Counted from the first letter of the stretch, positions 17,656-29,452 are shown. The stretch is 64,000 nucleotides of DNA from Leclercia adecarboxylata (GCF_006874705.1 NZ_CP035382.1:310001-374000); one strand, 5' to 3'. Translations and numbers: made by a program. The notes: generated by a model from the sequence alone, not told the origin.

Positions 17656-19212
17656 ATGTTTACCCGCCGTTTATCAACCCGCCGCAAAGTGCTGATGCTC
17701 AGCGTGCTTGTCGGTCTTCTTGTCGTCCTGCTCTGCGGCGGTATGCAGTTTTTTTTCAATTATCACAAACGGGAAGTGAAATTCGATAACCTGATTACCG
17801 ACCTCCATGACTATATGGCGGATTATTTCAAAGAGCTGCGCGTCTCCGTTGATGAACTGCAGCCGTTGATCTTGAGCCAGTGCCACGAGGTCAGCGCCGA
17901 ATTAACCTCCCGCGCCGCATTCAGCCTTAACGTCCGAGCCTTCCTGCTGGTAAAAGATAAAATCGCCTTCTGCTCGTCAGCAACCGGGCCATTGCATGTG
18001 CCCCTCAGCGAGCTGGTGCCGGATGTCGACATTAATAAAGAGGTCGATATGGTCCTGCTGCCCGGTACCCCGATGATGCCGAAAAAACCGGCCATTGTGT
18101 TATGGCACCGAAATCCGCTGTTGAATAACGGCGGGGTATTTACCTCTATTAATCTCAACCTGACCCCCTATCTGTTATATACCGCCCGCCAGGATGAATT
18201 TGCGGGTATTGCCCTTATTATCGGCAAGACCGCTTTTTCGACCTATTCAAACCAGTTAATCCCTGTTTCGGATCTGAAGGAGCACCCTGCACGCGCCAGC
18301 CAGATTGAGGGGCTGCCGCTCACCATTCATCTGTACGCCGAAACCTGGACGCTGGCCGATCTGCAATTTGCGCTGCTGTTTGGACTGATGTGCGGCTCAA
18401 GCATCGGGGTTCTCTGTTTCTACGGGCTGATGAACCGCGCCAACCCGCGTAAAGAGATCCTCACCGGCATTAAGCAGAATCAGTTTTACGTCGTCTATCA
18501 GCCGGTCGTGGACGCGACTAACATGCAAATGGGCGGCGTGGAGGTGCTGATGCGCTGGCACCATCCAGGCGCTGGCGAGATCCCGCCGGATGCCTTTATT
18601 AGCTTTGCGGAAGCGCAGAAATTAATTGTGCCGCTGACCCTGCATCTCTTCGACCTGATCCTGCGCGACGCCCCGGCGCTGAAAAAACGCCTCCCCCCGG
18701 GTTCCAAACTGGGGATTAATATCTCCCCGGGTCACCTGCATGCCGACAGCTTCAAGGACGATATGCGTAAGTTTGCCGCCTCGCTGCCACCGGATCATTT
18801 CCAGCTTGTGCTCGAAATTACCGAGCGCGATATGCTGAATCAGCGGGAAGCAACAAAGCTGTTTGAGTGGCTGCACCTGGAAGGGTTTGAAATCGCGGTG
18901 GATGACTTTGGCACCGGGCACAGCGCCCTGATCTACCTTGAGCGTTTTACCATGGACTATCTCAAAATCGATCGGGGCTTCGTTAACGCCATCGGCATGG
19001 AAACCGTCACCTCCCCGGTGCTGGATACGGTGCTGACCCTCGCCCAACGACTCAACATGGTGACCATCGCCGAAGGGGTCGAGACCCCCGAGCAGGCGAA
19101 GTGGCTGCGCGATCACGGCGTCAATATGCTGCAGGGCTACTGGATCAGCCGCCCGATGCGCCTGGAGCAGCTACAGGTCTGGCAGCCTGATGTTCACCTG
19201 GACCGCGAATAA
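17656..19212 (+). CDS. pdeN: Cyclic-di-GMP phosphodiesterase PdeN (Rtn)
   Basis: A 518-residue inner-membrane protein with an N-terminal transmembrane helix, a periplasmic CSS-motif sensor domain (CSSATG near residue 110), a second helix near residue 245 and a cytoplasmic EAL domain. EAL catalytic motifs are present: EVLMRW, GINIS, LEITERD, DDFGTGHS, LKIDRGF, AEGVET and QGYW. It should therefore be active on c-di-GMP. The start at 17656 gives the E. coli length; a GTG 18 codons upstream is less likely. Confidence 0.94.
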   Translation: MFTRRLSTRRKVLMLSVLVGLLVVLLCGGMQFFFNYHKREVKFDNLITDLHDYMADYFKELRVSVDELQPLILSQCHEVSAELTSRAAFSLNVRAFLLVKDKIAFCSSATGPLHVPLSELVPDVDINKEVDMVLLPGTPMMPKKPAIVLWHRNPLLNNGGVFTSINLNLTPYLLYTARQDEFAGIALIIGKTAFSTYSNQLIPVSDLKEHPARASQIEGLPLTIHLYAETWTLADLQFALLFGLMCGSSIGVLCFYGLMNRANPRKEILTGIKQNQFYVVYQPVVDATNMQMGGVEVLMRWHHPGAGEIPPDAFISFAEAQKLIVPLTLHLFDLILRDAPALKKRLPPGSKLGINISPGHLHADSFKDDMRKFAASLPPDHFQLVLEITERDMLNQREATKLFEWLHLEGFEIAVDDFGTGHSALIYLERFTMDYLKIDRGFVNAIGMETVTSPVLDTVLTLAQRLNMVTIAEGVETPEQAKWLRDHGVNMLQGYWISRPMRLEQLQVWQPDVHLDRE

Positions 19213-19287
19213 TTTCCCAACCACCGCTACGTCACTTATTATTCAGGTATCCGGCCCGGCCAGACTGTAAGAGGAAAACGTAGCGGA

Positions 19288-21093
19288 ATGATTGTGCGCA
19301 TAGTAGTGCTGCTGATGGCGATGATGAGTGGACTCGGCCAGGCGCAAACCATCAAAGAGAGCTACGCGTTCGCGGTGATTGGCGAGCCGAAATATGCCAT
19401 CAATTTCGATCGCTATGACTACGTCAACCCTGCCGCGCCCAAAGGGGGCAGCGTTACTCTTGCAGCCATTGGCACCTTCGACAACTTCAACCGCTACGCC
19501 CTGCGCGGCGTGGCGGCCGAGCGCACCGATGCCCTTTACGATACCCTCTTTACCACCTCTGACGATGAGCCCGGCAGCTACTATCCGCTGGTGGCAGAGC
19601 AGGCACGCTACGCCGATGATTTTTCCTGGATGGAGCTGACCATCAACCCGCTGGCGCGCTTTCATGACGGCACGCCGGTGAAGGCCAGCGACGTGGCCTT
19701 CACCTTCCATAAATTTATGACCGAAGGAGTGCCGCAGTTCCGGCTGGTCTATAAAGGGGCGATGGTGACGGCCATCGCCCCGCTGACGGTGCGCATCACG
19801 CTGCCTAAACCCAATAAAGAGGACATGCTGAGCCTGTTGACCCTGCCGGTGATGCCCGAAAAGTTCTGGAAAGACCACAAGCTCAGCGATCCGCTCGCCA
19901 CCCCACCGCTGGCGGGTGGGCCGTATCGCATCACCCACTGGCGGATGGGACAGTATCTGATCTACTCCCGGGTGAAAGATTACTGGGCGGCCAACCTGCC
20001 GGTGAACCGGGGCCGCTGGAATTTTGACACCCTGCGCTACGACTACTATCTGGACGACAATGTGGCCTTCGAAGCCTTTAAAGCGGGTGCCTTTGATATG
20101 CGGGTCGAAAGCAGCGCCAAAAACTGGGCCACGCGCTACACCGGGAAAAACTTTGACCGCGGCTTTATCGTGAAAGAGGCGCTGAAAAACGACTCCGCTC
20201 AGGACACGCGCTGGCTGGCGTTTAATATTCAGCGCCCGGTATTCAGCGATCGCCGCGTCCGCGAGGCCATTACCCTCGCCTTTGATTTTGAGTGGATGAA
20301 CAAGGCGCTGTTCTACGGTGCCTACAGCAGGGTTAACAGCTATTTCCAGAACACGGAGTATGCGGCGAAGGGCTACCCGGATGCCGCAGAACTGACGCTT
20401 CTCGCGCCGTTGAAAAGCGCTATTCCACCGGAGGTCTTTACCCGCGTCTTCCGGCCTCCCGTCTCTGGAGGCGACGGCTACGATCGCAACAACCTGCTGA
20501 AGGCCAGCCAGCTGCTGGATGAGGCCGGATGGGAAATCAAAAATAAGCAGCGGGTCAACAAGCAAACCGGTAAACCGCTCAGCTTTGAACTGCTGCTGGC
20601 CTCCGGCGGCAATAACCAGTGGGTGCTGCCGTTCCAGCACAACCTTGAGCGGCTGGGCATTACCATGAACATCCGCCAGGTGGATAATTCTCAAGCCACC
20701 AACCGGATGCGCAACCGCGATTACGATATGATGCCGCGCCTGTGGCGGGCGATGCCCTGGCCCGGGACTGACCTGCAGATCTCATGGTCCTCAGAATACA
20801 TTGACTCAACCTATAATGCGCCGGGGGTGAAAAACCCGGCGGTCGATGCCCTGATTGCGCAGATCGTTGCCGCGCAGGGCGATAAAGAGAAGCTGCTACC
20901 CCTCGGGCGGGCGCTGGATCGGGTCCTGACCTGGAACTATTACATGCTGCCAATGTGGTTTATGGGCCAGGACCGGGTGGCCCGCTGGGATAAGTTCGCC
21001 CTTCCTGCCCAGCGCCCGGTCTATGCTCTCGGGTTTGAAAACTGGTGGTATGACGTTAACAGAGCGGCGAAATTACCCGCCGAACGGCGTTAA
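19288..21093 (+). CDS. yejA: Peptide ABC transporter periplasmic binding protein YejA
   Basis: A 601-residue SBP_bac_5 family solute-binding protein with a signal peptide (MIVRIVVLLMAMMSGLGQAQ). The family segment RWLAFNIQRPVFSDRRVREAI lies near residue 310. YejABEF is an oligopeptide importer that takes up microcin C and contributes to peptide resistance in enterics. It is the first gene of a tight four-gene operon, yejB following after nine bases. Confidence 0.95.
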   Translation: MIVRIVVLLMAMMSGLGQAQTIKESYAFAVIGEPKYAINFDRYDYVNPAAPKGGSVTLAAIGTFDNFNRYALRGVAAERTDALYDTLFTTSDDEPGSYYPLVAEQARYADDFSWMELTINPLARFHDGTPVKASDVAFTFHKFMTEGVPQFRLVYKGAMVTAIAPLTVRITLPKPNKEDMLSLLTLPVMPEKFWKDHKLSDPLATPPLAGGPYRITHWRMGQYLIYSRVKDYWAANLPVNRGRWNFDTLRYDYYLDDNVAFEAFKAGAFDMRVESSAKNWATRYTGKNFDRGFIVKEALKNDSAQDTRWLAFNIQRPVFSDRRVREAITLAFDFEWMNKALFYGAYSRVNSYFQNTEYAAKGYPDAAELTLLAPLKSAIPPEVFTRVFRPPVSGGDGYDRNNLLKASQLLDEAGWEIKNKQRVNKQTGKPLSFELLLASGGNNQWVLPFQHNLERLGITMNIRQVDNSQATNRMRNRDYDMMPRLWRAMPWPGTDLQISWSSEYIDSTYNAPGVKNPAVDALIAQIVAAQGDKEKLLPLGRALDRVLTWNYYMLPMWFMGQDRVARWDKFALPAQRPVYALGFENWWYDVNRAAKLPAERR

Positions 21094-21102
21094 GGATACG
21101 CA

Positions 21103-22197
21103 ATGGGCGCTTATTTACTTCGTCGTTTACTGCTGGTGATCCCCACCCTGTGGGCGATCATCACCATCAACTTTTTTATCGTGCAGATCGCCCCGGGCGG
21201 CCCGGTGGATCAGGCGATTGCCGCCGTCGAATTCGGTAACAGCGGGACGATGCCCGGCGGGGGCGATGAAGGCATGCGCGCCAGCCACGCCCGCACCGGG
21301 GTCGGCAATATCAATGAGAGCCACTATCGCGGCGGGCGCGGCCTGGATCCGGAGGTGATCGCCGAGATCACCCAGCGCTACGGCTTTGATAAGCCGATCC
21401 ACGAACGTTACTTCAAAATGCTGGGGGACTATCTGCGCTTTGATTTTGGCGACAGCCTGTTCCGTAGCGCCTCGGTGCTGCATCTGATTAAAGAGAGCCT
21501 GCCGGTTTCCATCACCCTGGGGCTATGGGGCACCCTGATTATCTATCTGGTCTCGATCCCGCTCGGCATCCGCAAAGCGATGGATAACGGCAGCCGGTTC
21601 GATATCTGGAGCAGCACCTTCATTATTGTTGGCTATGCGATCCCGGCGTTCCTGTTTGCCGTGCTGCTGATCGTCTTCTTTGCCGGCGGGAGCTACTTCG
21701 ATATCTTCCCGCTGCGCGGGCTGGTGTCGACCGATTTCAGCAGCCTGCCGTGGTACAAGAAGATCACCGACTATCTGTGGCACATCACCCTGCCGGTGCT
21801 GGCGACGGTGATCGGCGGCTTTGCGGCCCTGACCATGTTGACCAAAAACGCTTTCCTCGACGAGATCCGCAAGCAGTACGTGGTCACCGCCCGCGCCAAA
21901 GGGGTGAGCGAGCGGCGTATCCTGTGGAAACACATTTTTCGCAATGCCATGCTGCTGGTGATCGCCGGTTTTCCTGCCACCTTTATCAGCATGTTCTTTA
22001 CCGGCTCCCTGCTCATTGAGGTGATGTTCTCGCTCAATGGCCTGGGGCTGCTGGGCTACGAGGCCACCGTCTCGCGGGATTATCCGGTGATGTTTGGCAC
22101 GCTCTATATTTTCACCCTGATTGGCCTGCTGCTGAATATCCTCAGCGATATCTGCTATACGCTGGTCGATCCGCGTATTGATTTTGAGGGTCGCTGA
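21103..22197 (+). CDS. yejB: Peptide ABC transporter permease YejB
   Basis: A 364-residue inner-membrane permease of the DppB/OppB type with about six membrane helices. The EAA loop [20 protein letters not shown] contacts the ATPase. An insert after the first helix (residues about 45-85, Gly-rich) is typical of YejB. Its TGA overlaps the yejE ATG by one base (TGATG). Confidence 0.96.
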   Translation: MGAYLLRRLLLVIPTLWAIITINFFIVQIAPGGPVDQAIAAVEFGNSGTMPGGGDEGMRASHARTGVGNINESHYRGGRGLDPEVIAEITQRYGFDKPIHERYFKMLGDYLRFDFGDSLFRSASVLHLIKESLPVSITLGLWGTLIIYLVSIPLGIRKAMDNGSRFDIWSSTFIIVGYAIPAFLFAVLLIVFFAGGSYFDIFPLRGLVSTDFSSLPWYKKITDYLWHITLPVLATVIGGFAALTMLTKNAFLDEIRKQYVVTARAKGVSERRILWKHIFRNAMLLVIAGFPATFISMFFTGSLLIEVMFSLNGLGLLGYEATVSRDYPVMFGTLYIFTLIGLLLNILSDICYTLVDPRIDFEGR

Positions 22198-23222
22198 TGC
22201 CGCGCTTAAGCCCCATCAACCAGGCCCGCTGGGCTCGCTTTCGTGACAATCGCCGCGGCTACTGGTCGCTGTGGATTTTCGCCCTGTTTTTCGCCCTGAG
22301 CCTCTGTTCGGAACTCATTGCCAACGACAAGCCGCTGCTGGTGCACTTTAACGATCGCTGGTACGTTCCGGTGGTGAAAGAGTACAGCGAAAGCGATTTT
22401 GGCGGCCCTTTTGCCACCGCAGCGGATTATCAGGACCCGTGGTTGCAGGCGCAGCTTAGCGAGCACGGCTGGGTGCTGTGGACGCCGGTCCGCTTTGGCG
22501 CCACCAGCATTAACTTTGCCACCATCACGCCGTTCCCGTCTCCGCCCTCGGCGCAAAACTGGCTCGGCACCGATGCCAACGGTGGGGATGTGCTGGCGCG
22601 TATTCTCTACGGGACGCGGATCTCCATTTTGTTTGGCCTGCTGCTGACCCTGTTTTCCAGCGTGATGGGCGTACTGGCCGGAGCGATTCAGGGTTATTAC
22701 GGCGGGAAGATTGACCTCTGGGGGCAGCGGTTTATCGAAGTCTGGTCCGGGATGCCGACGCTGTTCTTAATTATTCTGCTCTCCAGCGTGGTTCAGCCCA
22801 ACTTCTGGTGGCTGTTGGCTATTACGGTGCTCTTTGGCTGGATGGCGCTGGTGGGCGTCGTGCGGGCGGAATTCCTGCGCACCCGCAACTTCGACTACAT
22901 CCGCGCCGCTCAGGCGCTGGGGGTGAGCGATCGCGGGATCATCTTCCGCCATATGTTGCCGAACGCCATGGTGGCAACCCTGACCTTCCTGCCGTTTATT
23001 CTGTGCAGCTCCATCACCACCCTCACCTCGCTCGATTTCCTCGGCTTCGGCCTGCCGCTGGGGTCGCCGTCGCTGGGCGAGCTGCTGTTACAGGGAAAAA
23101 ACAATCTCCAGGCACCGTGGCTCGGGATTGCCGCCTTTCTCTCCGTCGCCGTGCTGCTCTCTTTGCTGATTTTCATTGGCGAAGCGGTCCGCGATGCCTT
23201 TGATCCGAATAAGGCGGTTTAA
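22197..23222 (+). CDS. yejE: Peptide ABC transporter permease YejE
   Basis: A 341-residue inner-membrane permease of the DppC/OppC type. An N-terminal helix is followed by a periplasmic loop, then the binding-protein-dependent transport domain (WLGTDANGGDVLARILYGTR) and the EAA loop AAQALGVSDRGIIFRHMLPNA. It overlaps yejB by one base and ends one base before the yejF start. Confidence 0.96.
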   Translation: MPRLSPINQARWARFRDNRRGYWSLWIFALFFALSLCSELIANDKPLLVHFNDRWYVPVVKEYSESDFGGPFATAADYQDPWLQAQLSEHGWVLWTPVRFGATSINFATITPFPSPPSAQNWLGTDANGGDVLARILYGTRISILFGLLLTLFSSVMGVLAGAIQGYYGGKIDLWGQRFIEVWSGMPTLFLIILLSSVVQPNFWWLLAITVLFGWMALVGVVRAEFLRTRNFDYIRAAQALGVSDRGIIFRHMLPNAMVATLTFLPFILCSSITTLTSLDFLGFGLPLGSPSLGELLLQGKNNLQAPWLGIAAFLSVAVLLSLLIFIGEAVRDAFDPNKAV

Positions 23223-23223
23223 G

Positions 23224-24813
23224 ATGACCCAGCCTCTGCTTCACATCGACGCTCTCTCCATCGCTTTTCGCCAGCAGGGCGAGCTGCGCACCGTGGTCAA
23301 CGATATCTCCCTGCAAATAGATGCAGGGGAAACGCTGGCGCTGGTGGGGGAATCGGGCTCCGGGAAGAGCGTCACCGCCCTCTCGGTTCTGCGTCTGCTC
23401 CCCGCCCCGCCGGTGGTCTATCCCCAGGGCGATATCCTGTTCCATGGCCAGTCGCTGCTGCATGCCGACGAGCGTACCCTGCGCGGGGTGCGGGGCAACA
23501 GGATCGCCATGATTTTCCAGGAGCCGATGGTATCGCTTAACCCGCTGCATACCCTGGAAAAACAGCTCTATGAGGTGCTCTCCCTGCACCGCGGGATGCG
23601 TAAAGAGGCGGCGCGCGGGGAGATGCTCGACTGCCTCGAACGCACCGGGATCCGCAATGCCGCAAAACGGCTCGGTGATTTTCCGCATCAGCTCTCCGGC
23701 GGTGAACGCCAGCGGGTGATGATCGCCATGGCGCTGCTGACCCGCCCGGAATTGCTGATTGCCGATGAACCGACTACCGCGCTGGACGTCACGGTGCAGG
23801 CGCAGATCCTGCAGCTGTTACGCGAGCTGCGCGACGAACTGAACATGAGCCTGCTGTTTATCACCCACAATCTTAGCATCGTGAAAAAGCTGGCCGACCG
23901 GGTGGCGGTGATGCAAAACGGCCGCTGCGTGGAACAGAACCGGGCCGCGACGCTGCTTGCCGCCCCCCAGCACCCCTATACCCAGCGGCTGCTCAACAGC
24001 GAGCCCGCCGGGGATCCCGTTCCGCTGCCGGACGTTGCGCAACCGCTATTGAGCGTAAAAGATCTCTCGGTAGCGTTTCCGGTGCGCAAAGGCCTCCTGC
24101 GGCGGGTGGTGGACAACAAGCAGGTGCTGAACAACGTCAGCTTTACGTTACGCCCCGGCGAAACTCTGGGGCTGGTGGGCGAATCCGGATCCGGCAAGAG
24201 CACCACCGGGCTGGCGCTGCTGCGCCTGATCGCCTCGAAAGGGGAGATTGTGTTTGACGAGCGGCCGCTGCACCGCTGGGATCGCCGACAGATGCTGCCC
24301 GTCCGCCACCGGATGCAGGTGGTGTTTCAGGATCCGAACTCCTCCCTGAATCCACGTCTCAACGTGCAGCAAATTATTGAGGAGGGTCTGCGGGTGCATC
24401 AACCCGAGCTCAGCCTTAAGGCGCGGGAAGAGGAAGTGATTCGGGTAATGGGCGAAGTGGGGCTGGATCCGCAGACCCGGCATCGCTATCCTGCCGCCTT
24501 CTCCGGTGGCCAGCGTCAGCGCATCGCCATTGCCCGCGCGCTGATCCTGCGCCCGGAGCTCATTATTCTGGATGAACCCACCTCATCGCTGGATAAAACC
24601 GTGCAGGCGCAGATTCTGGCGCTGCTGAAGGAGCTCCAGCAAAAGCACCGGCTGGCCTATATCTTTATCAGCCACGATTTACAGGTGGTACGGGCGCTTT
24701 GTCACCAGGTGATTGTGTTACGGCAGGGAGAGGTGGTCGAGCAAGGGGAGTGTCAGCGCGTGTTTGCCGCGCCGACGCAGGAGTACACGCGTCAGCTATT
24801 AGCGTTACGCTGA
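23224..24813 (+). CDS. yejF: Peptide ABC transporter ATPase YejF, duplicated domains
   Basis: A 529-residue fused ATPase with two complete ABC domains. The first has Walker [11 protein letters not shown] and signature LSGGERQRV with Walker B LLIADEP. The second has Walker [12 protein letters not shown], signature FSGGQRQRI and Walker B IILDEP. It powers YejBE. The start at 23224 follows the yejE stop directly; a longer frame from 23176 lies inside yejE and is rejected. Confidence 0.96.
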   Translation: MTQPLLHIDALSIAFRQQGELRTVVNDISLQIDAGETLALVGESGSGKSVTALSVLRLLPAPPVVYPQGDILFHGQSLLHADERTLRGVRGNRIAMIFQEPMVSLNPLHTLEKQLYEVLSLHRGMRKEAARGEMLDCLERTGIRNAAKRLGDFPHQLSGGERQRVMIAMALLTRPELLIADEPTTALDVTVQAQILQLLRELRDELNMSLLFITHNLSIVKKLADRVAVMQNGRCVEQNRAATLLAAPQHPYTQRLLNSEPAGDPVPLPDVAQPLLSVKDLSVAFPVRKGLLRRVVDNKQVLNNVSFTLRPGETLGLVGESGSGKSTTGLALLRLIASKGEIVFDERPLHRWDRRQMLPVRHRMQVVFQDPNSSLNPRLNVQQIIEEGLRVHQPELSLKAREEEVIRVMGEVGLDPQTRHRYPAAFSGGQRQRIAIARALILRPELIILDEPTSSLDKTVQAQILALLKELQQKHRLAYIFISHDLQVVRALCHQVIVLRQGEVVEQGECQRVFAAPTQEYTRQLLALR

Positions 24814-24816
24814 CGC

Positions 24817-25161
24817 TCAGACAGGATCCTGACCTGCTACGGATTCGGCAATCGCCACACCGAAGTTTTTCAGACGGCAGGTTGCCGCAAATTCGTCCTG
24901 GCTTTTCACGAACAGGCACGGCTCGCCTTCGCACTCCAGGACCGAGCTGTAAAGCTCAATATCCGTCAGCGCCTGGCTCAGCTTTTCCATCACCGGCCAT
25001 GCGTTGCCCTCTTCCGGCCCCAGCAGCTTGAGCGCCACCAGACAGTTGTCACTGTTCGCAGCGTTTTGCGGAATCGGTTCAACCTTCGAGCCTGCAAAAC
25101 CCGCCGACCAGCGATAGCTCTGCGGCAAGCGATGGATAATGGAGAGCTGTAATGTATTCAC
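24817..25161 (-). CDS. yejG: YejG family protein of unknown function
   Basis: A 114-residue cytosolic protein matching E. coli YejG along its length ([18 protein letters not shown] at the start, [10 protein letters not shown] in the middle). No catalytic motif is visible. It is convergent with yejF, three bases apart. Some work links yejG to aminoglycoside tolerance, but its mechanism is not established. Confidence 0.92.
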   Translation of the reverse strand: MNTLQLSIIHRLPQSYRWSAGFAGSKVEPIPQNAANSDNCLVALKLLGPEEGNAWPVMEKLSQALTDIELYSSVLECEGEPCLFVKSQDEFAATCRLKNFGVAIAESVAGQDPV

Positions 25162-25494
25162 GTTTGTTCCCCGGAAGCAAAATATACTTCACAATCTATT
25201 TACATTTATAGTAACACATCATTAAACACTTGCTCTATTTTGAGTAAGAAAACGCTTACACCCAGTTACCACGGGCTCTGGCGTCTTATTTCTCAGGGCT
25301 TTTTGTCAGTGTTTCAGATCGATGGCGGCGCTATATGTACCCGTTTCTGTGATCTAACACAACCTTTTTAGGTACAAAGCTGTGACTATTTACACAAATA
25401 TATTTTACATAAAAGAAACAAACATGGCGTCAACGAAACCTGTTTTGGTTGACCGGCATCAAAAAAGGGCCCCGTCGGGACCCTTTTTTGTGCC
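25162..25494. other. Intergenic region between yejG and bcr
   Basis: It holds the yejG promoter (AT-rich, minus strand) and, at its right end, the terminator of bcr. No credible coding sequence was found. Confidence 0.6.
25461..25489 (-). terminator. Terminator of rsuA-bcr
   Basis: AAAAAAGGG and CCCTTTTTT form a long stem topped by CCCG/CGGG at 25461-25489. It is symmetrical and lies just past the bcr stop. Confidence 0.85.
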
Positions 25495-26691
25495 TTATTT
25501 GACCGCTTTTCGTGGTCGGCTGGCGTAGAGGCAGAAAAGAATAGAACCGGTAGCGCACAGGGCAATTGACCACAGCATCGGCCAGGCGCTGGTAAAGGTC
25601 GCCAGGGAGAGCAGCGCCCCGACAATGGCCCCGATACCGAAGCGGAAAGTCCCCGCAAGGGAAGAGGCGGTCCCGGCCATATGCGGGAACTCATCAAGGA
25701 TCACCGCCATCGCGTTGGACGACACCATCGATATACAGCCGACAAAGGCCGCGATACCCACTACCAGGGTCCAGAAGCCCACGTCGAAGAAGGCGGTCAC
25801 CACCATCCACATCGCCATCACGAACTGGATCCACAGCCCGATGCGGAACATGTTCAGCGCCCCTACCCGGCGAACGAAGCGGCTGTTAATCATCGTCAGC
25901 ACAAAGATGAACACCACGTTCAGCGCAAAGTAGTAGCCAAAATGCTGCGGTGAGACGTGGTTAAGCTCGATGTAGACAAAAGGCCCGGCGCTGAGGAAGG
26001 AGAACATCCCGGCAAAGCTGAAGCCGCTGGCCAGCATATAGCTCAGCACGCGCTTGTGGCGAAACAGTGACGCAAAGTTGCCGAGCGTGGTGCGGATATG
26101 AAACTTCTGCCGATGCTCAGCGGGCAGGGTTTCCTTTATAAAGAAGAAGATCATCGCCGAGGCCAGCAGGGCCGCCAGCGCCAGGATCCAGAAAATCGCA
26201 TGCCAGCTGAACCACACCAGCACCGCGCCCCCGACCATCGGCGCCACCAGCGGCGCAACGGTGGTGACCAGCATGACGAAGGACATCATGCGGGAGAACT
26301 CTTCTTTCGGGTAGATATCACGCATCAGGGCATTGATGACCACGCTGGCCGCCGCTGCCGCCAGGCCGTGGAAGAAACGCATCACAATCAGGTGATCGAT
26401 GGACTGCGACATCGCACAGGCCGCCGCCGCGCCGGCAAACACCAGCGTCCCGCCCAGTATTACCGGTTTGCGGCCCAGGCTGTCGGCCATCGGTCCGTAC
26501 AGCAGCTGGCCGAGGGCAAAGCCGAGGATATAGGTGCTGAGGGTCATCTGGGCGCTACCGGCCGGTACGCCAAATTGCTCAGCGATCACCGGCAGCGCGG
26601 GCAGATACATGTCGATGGACAGCGGCATCAGCATGGCCAGCAGGCCAAGGATAAAGACAATGCTGAACGACGAGTGTGGCCTGGTGGTCAC
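25495..26691 (-). CDS. bcr: Bicyclomycin/sulfonamide MFS efflux pump Bcr
   Basis: A 398-residue drug:H+ antiporter of the DHA1 family with 12 membrane helices. MFS motif A is seen in [16 protein letters not shown] and motif C in [14 protein letters not shown]. It exports bicyclomycin, sulfathiazole and tetracycline, and also cysteine, in E. coli. It follows rsuA by 15 bases on the same strand, so the two are probably co-transcribed as in E. coli. Confidence 0.96.
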   Translation of the reverse strand: MTTRPHSSFSIVFILGLLAMLMPLSIDMYLPALPVIAEQFGVPAGSAQMTLSTYILGFALGQLLYGPMADSLGRKPVILGGTLVFAGAAAACAMSQSIDHLIVMRFFHGLAAAAASVVINALMRDIYPKEEFSRMMSFVMLVTTVAPLVAPMVGGAVLVWFSWHAIFWILALAALLASAMIFFFIKETLPAEHRQKFHIRTTLGNFASLFRHKRVLSYMLASGFSFAGMFSFLSAGPFVYIELNHVSPQHFGYYFALNVVFIFVLTMINSRFVRRVGALNMFRIGLWIQFVMAMWMVVTAFFDVGFWTLVVGIAAFVGCISMVSSNAMAVILDEFPHMAGTASSLAGTFRFGIGAIVGALLSLATFTSAWPMLWSIALCATGSILFCLYASRPRKAVK

Positions 26692-26706
26692 AGTTAGCTC
26701 CTGAAA

Positions 26707-27414
26707 TTAGCGAGAAGAGAGGCCAACGCTGGCAATTTCTTCTTCCGTCAACGGGCGGTATTCGCCTGGCTCAAGTTCCGGGTCGAGAGCAATCTCTCCG
26801 ATCCGTTCGCGATGCAGACCAACAACGTGGTTTCCCACGGCAGCAAACATGCGTTTTACCTGGTGGTAGCGCCCTTCGCTGATGGTCAGACGCACTTCGG
26901 TAGGGGTGATCACTTCCAGCACGGCAGGCCTGGTCAGATCTTTTTCATTATGCAGCTGGACGCCATGGGCGAATTGTTCTGCCGTGCTGTCGCTCACCGG
27001 GGATTCCAGAGTCACCAGGTAGGTTTTCTCGCAGTGGTGACGCGGGGAGGTAATACGATGCGACCACTGGCCGTCGTCGGTCATCAGCACCAGGCCGGTG
27101 GTGTCGATGTCCAGACGCCCGGCAGCGTGCAGCTTGTGCGCCACGGGTTCGTCGAGGAAATAGAGCACGGTCGGATGATCGGGATCATCGGTCGAGCAGA
27201 CATAGCCTTGCGGCTTATTGAGCATGAAGTAGCGCGGGCCGTTCTGCTGAGTCAGCGAATTGCCTTCATATTCTACCTGATGCTCAGGCTGGAGTTTGAA
27301 CGCGCTGTCTCGCACAATGTCGTCATCCACGGTAACGTGGCTGCCGCGAATCAGACGCGCAGCAATAGCGCGGCTTACGCCGAGTTGCTGAGCGATAAAC
27401 TTATCAAGTCGCAT
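26707..27414 (-). CDS. rsuA: 16S rRNA pseudouridine-516 synthase RsuA
   Basis: A 235-residue pseudouridine synthase with an N-terminal S4-like RNA-binding domain ([20 protein letters not shown]) and a catalytic domain with Asp102 in [15 protein letters not shown]. It modifies U516 of 16S rRNA. It is divergent from radD across about 150 bases. Confidence 0.97.
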   Translation of the reverse strand: MRLDKFIAQQLGVSRAIAARLIRGSHVTVDDDIVRDSAFKLQPEHQVEYEGNSLTQQNGPRYFMLNKPQGYVCSTDDPDHPTVLYFLDEPVAHKLHAAGRLDIDTTGLVLMTDDGQWSHRITSPRHHCEKTYLVTLESPVSDSTAEQFAHGVQLHNEKDLTRPAVLEVITPTEVRLTISEGRYHQVKRMFAAVGNHVVGLHRERIGEIALDPELEPGEYRPLTEEEIASVGLSSR

Positions 27415-27565
27415 GAAATAATTTTAGCCTTAAAGGTGCCGGGAGCCGGACGGGGCGCCCGGAAAAGAAGCAGTTAACAACAGCCCAGTATAACGGGCTC
27501 TGTGCGCCACTCAAGGGAAAAAGTTTCGTGGCATACTATATGCGGGATAACAAAGCTGAGTAACC

Positions 27566-29326
27566 ATGACCTTTACACTTCGCCCCTATCAACAGGAAGC
27601 CGTGGACGCCACCCTCGCCCACTTTCGCCAGCATAAAGAACCGGCCGCCATCGTCCTGCCCACGGGTGCGGGAAAAAGCCTGGTGATCGCTGAACTGGCA
27701 CGCCTGGCGCGCGGCCGCGTGCTGGTGCTGGCGCACGTCAAAGAGCTGGTGGCGCAGAACCATGCCAAGTATCTGGCGCTGGGCCTGGAGGCCGATATTT
27801 TTGCCGCCGGTTTACAGCGTAAAGAAAGCCACGGCAAGGTGGTGTTTGGCAGCGTGCAGTCGGTGGCGCGCAATCTGGACAAATTTCAGAGCGAGTTCTC
27901 GCTGCTGATCGTGGACGAGTGCCATCGCATCAGCGACGACGACGACAGCCAGTACCAGCAGATCCTGACTCACCTGAAGAGCGTGAATCCGCAAATCCGT
28001 CTGCTGGGCCTCACCGCCACCCCGTTCCGCCTCGGCAAAGGCTGGATCTACCGCTTTCACTATCACGGCATGGTCCGCGGCAATGAAAAGGCGCTGTTCC
28101 GCGACTGCATTTACGAGCTGCCGCTGCGCTACATGATCAAACACGGCTACCTGACGCCGCCGGAGCGGCTGGACATGCCGGTGGTGCAGTACGACTTCAG
28201 CCGTTTACAGGTGCAGAGCAACGGCCTGTTCAGCGAGGCGGATCTCAACCGCGAGCTGAAAAAGCAGGATCGCATTACCCCACACATCATCAGCCAGATT
28301 ATGGAGTTTGCCGCCGAACGCAAAGGGGTGATGATTTTTGCCGCCACCGTCGAGCACGCCCGGGAAATCACCGGCCTTCTGCCCGCCAGCGAGGCCCGGC
28401 TTATCACCGGCGAAACGCCGGGCAGCGAGCGCGACCGGTTGATAGAAGATTTTAAGGCGCAGCAGTTCCGCTATCTGGTCAATGTGTCAGTGCTGACGAC
28501 CGGCTTTGACGCTCCGCACGTCGATCTGATCGCTATTCTGCGTCCGACCGAATCCGTCAGCCTGTATCAGCAGATCGTGGGCCGCGGCCTGCGCTTAGCC
28601 CCCGGCAAAACCGACTGCCTGATTCTGGATTACGCCGGGAACCCTCACGACCTGTACGCCCCGGAAGTAGGCGCGCCGAAGGGAAAAAGTGACAACGTTC
28701 CCGTGCAGGTATTTTGTCCCGGCTGCGGGTTTGCCAACACCTTCTGGGGCAAAACCACTGCTGACGGCACCCTGATTGAGCACTTTGGCCGCCGCTGTCA
28801 GGGCTGGTTTGAAGATGACGAGGGCCATCGCGAACAGTGCGACTACCGCTTCCGCTTTAAAAACTGCCCCCAGTGCAACGCCGAAAACGACATTGCCGCT
28901 CGCCGCTGCCGCGCCTGCGACACGGTGCTGGTCGATCCCGACGATATGCTGAAAGCGGCCCTGAAGCTGAAGGATGCGCTGGTGCTGCGCTGCAGCGGGA
29001 TGGTGCTGGCCCACGGCGCGGATGAGAAAGGCGAATGGCTGAAAATCACCTATTACGATGAGGATGGAGCCGATGTGAGTGAGCGCTTCCGTCTGCAGAC
29101 GCCCGCCCAGCGTACCGCCTTTGAGCAGCTGTTTATCCGCCCGCATACCCGCACGCCGGGGGTGCCGCTGCGCTGGATCACCGCGGCGGACATCGTCCAT
29201 CAGCAGCCGTTGTTGCGCCACCCTGACTTTGTGGTTGCGCGCAAAAAAGGGCAGTTCTGGCAGGTACGCGAGAAGGTTTTCGATTATGAAGGCCGCTATC
29301 GCCGGGCCAACGAATTACGTGGATAA
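27566..29326 (+). CDS. radD: DNA repair helicase-like ATPase RadD (YejH)
   Basis: A 586-residue superfamily 2 protein, the length of E. coli RadD. Motif I is LPTGAGKS with Lys near residue 37, motif II DECH, motif [11 protein letters not shown], and motif [16 protein letters not shown]-terminal zinc-finger region has CPGCGF and CPQC...CRACD cysteine pairs. RadD interacts with SSB and RecA in double-strand-break repair and helps resolve recombination intermediates. Confidence 0.96.
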   Translation: MTFTLRPYQQEAVDATLAHFRQHKEPAAIVLPTGAGKSLVIAELARLARGRVLVLAHVKELVAQNHAKYLALGLEADIFAAGLQRKESHGKVVFGSVQSVARNLDKFQSEFSLLIVDECHRISDDDDSQYQQILTHLKSVNPQIRLLGLTATPFRLGKGWIYRFHYHGMVRGNEKALFRDCIYELPLRYMIKHGYLTPPERLDMPVVQYDFSRLQVQSNGLFSEADLNRELKKQDRITPHIISQIMEFAAERKGVMIFAATVEHAREITGLLPASEARLITGETPGSERDRLIEDFKAQQFRYLVNVSVLTTGFDAPHVDLIAILRPTESVSLYQQIVGRGLRLAPGKTDCLILDYAGNPHDLYAPEVGAPKGKSDNVPVQVFCPGCGFANTFWGKTTADGTLIEHFGRRCQGWFEDDEGHREQCDYRFRFKNCPQCNAENDIAARRCRACDTVLVDPDDMLKAALKLKDALVLRCSGMVLAHGADEKGEWLKITYYDEDGADVSERFRLQTPAQRTAFEQLFIRPHTRTPGVPLRWITAADIVHQQPLLRHPDFVVARKKGQFWQVREKVFDYEGRYRRANELRG

Positions 29327-29402
29327 AGGGACTTTTCATTGATGTGCGGGCCATTTGAGTATAAAATGCCGCCCGCTTCACATCCGTGAGGCAGAACACT
29401 TA

Positions 29403-29428
29403 CCTGCTGCTGGGTCGCCTGTAGCAGG
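29403..29428 (+). promoter_or_regulatory. Stem-loop in the rplY leader
   Basis: CCTGCT (29403-29408) pairs with AGCAGG (29423-29428) 24 bases upstream of the rplY start. Conserved leader structures have been proposed for rplY in gammaproteobacteria, where L25 may bind its own mRNA. Autoregulation is inferred here. Confidence 0.45.
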
Positions 29429-29452
29429 AATAATATGTACAGAGAGAAATCA

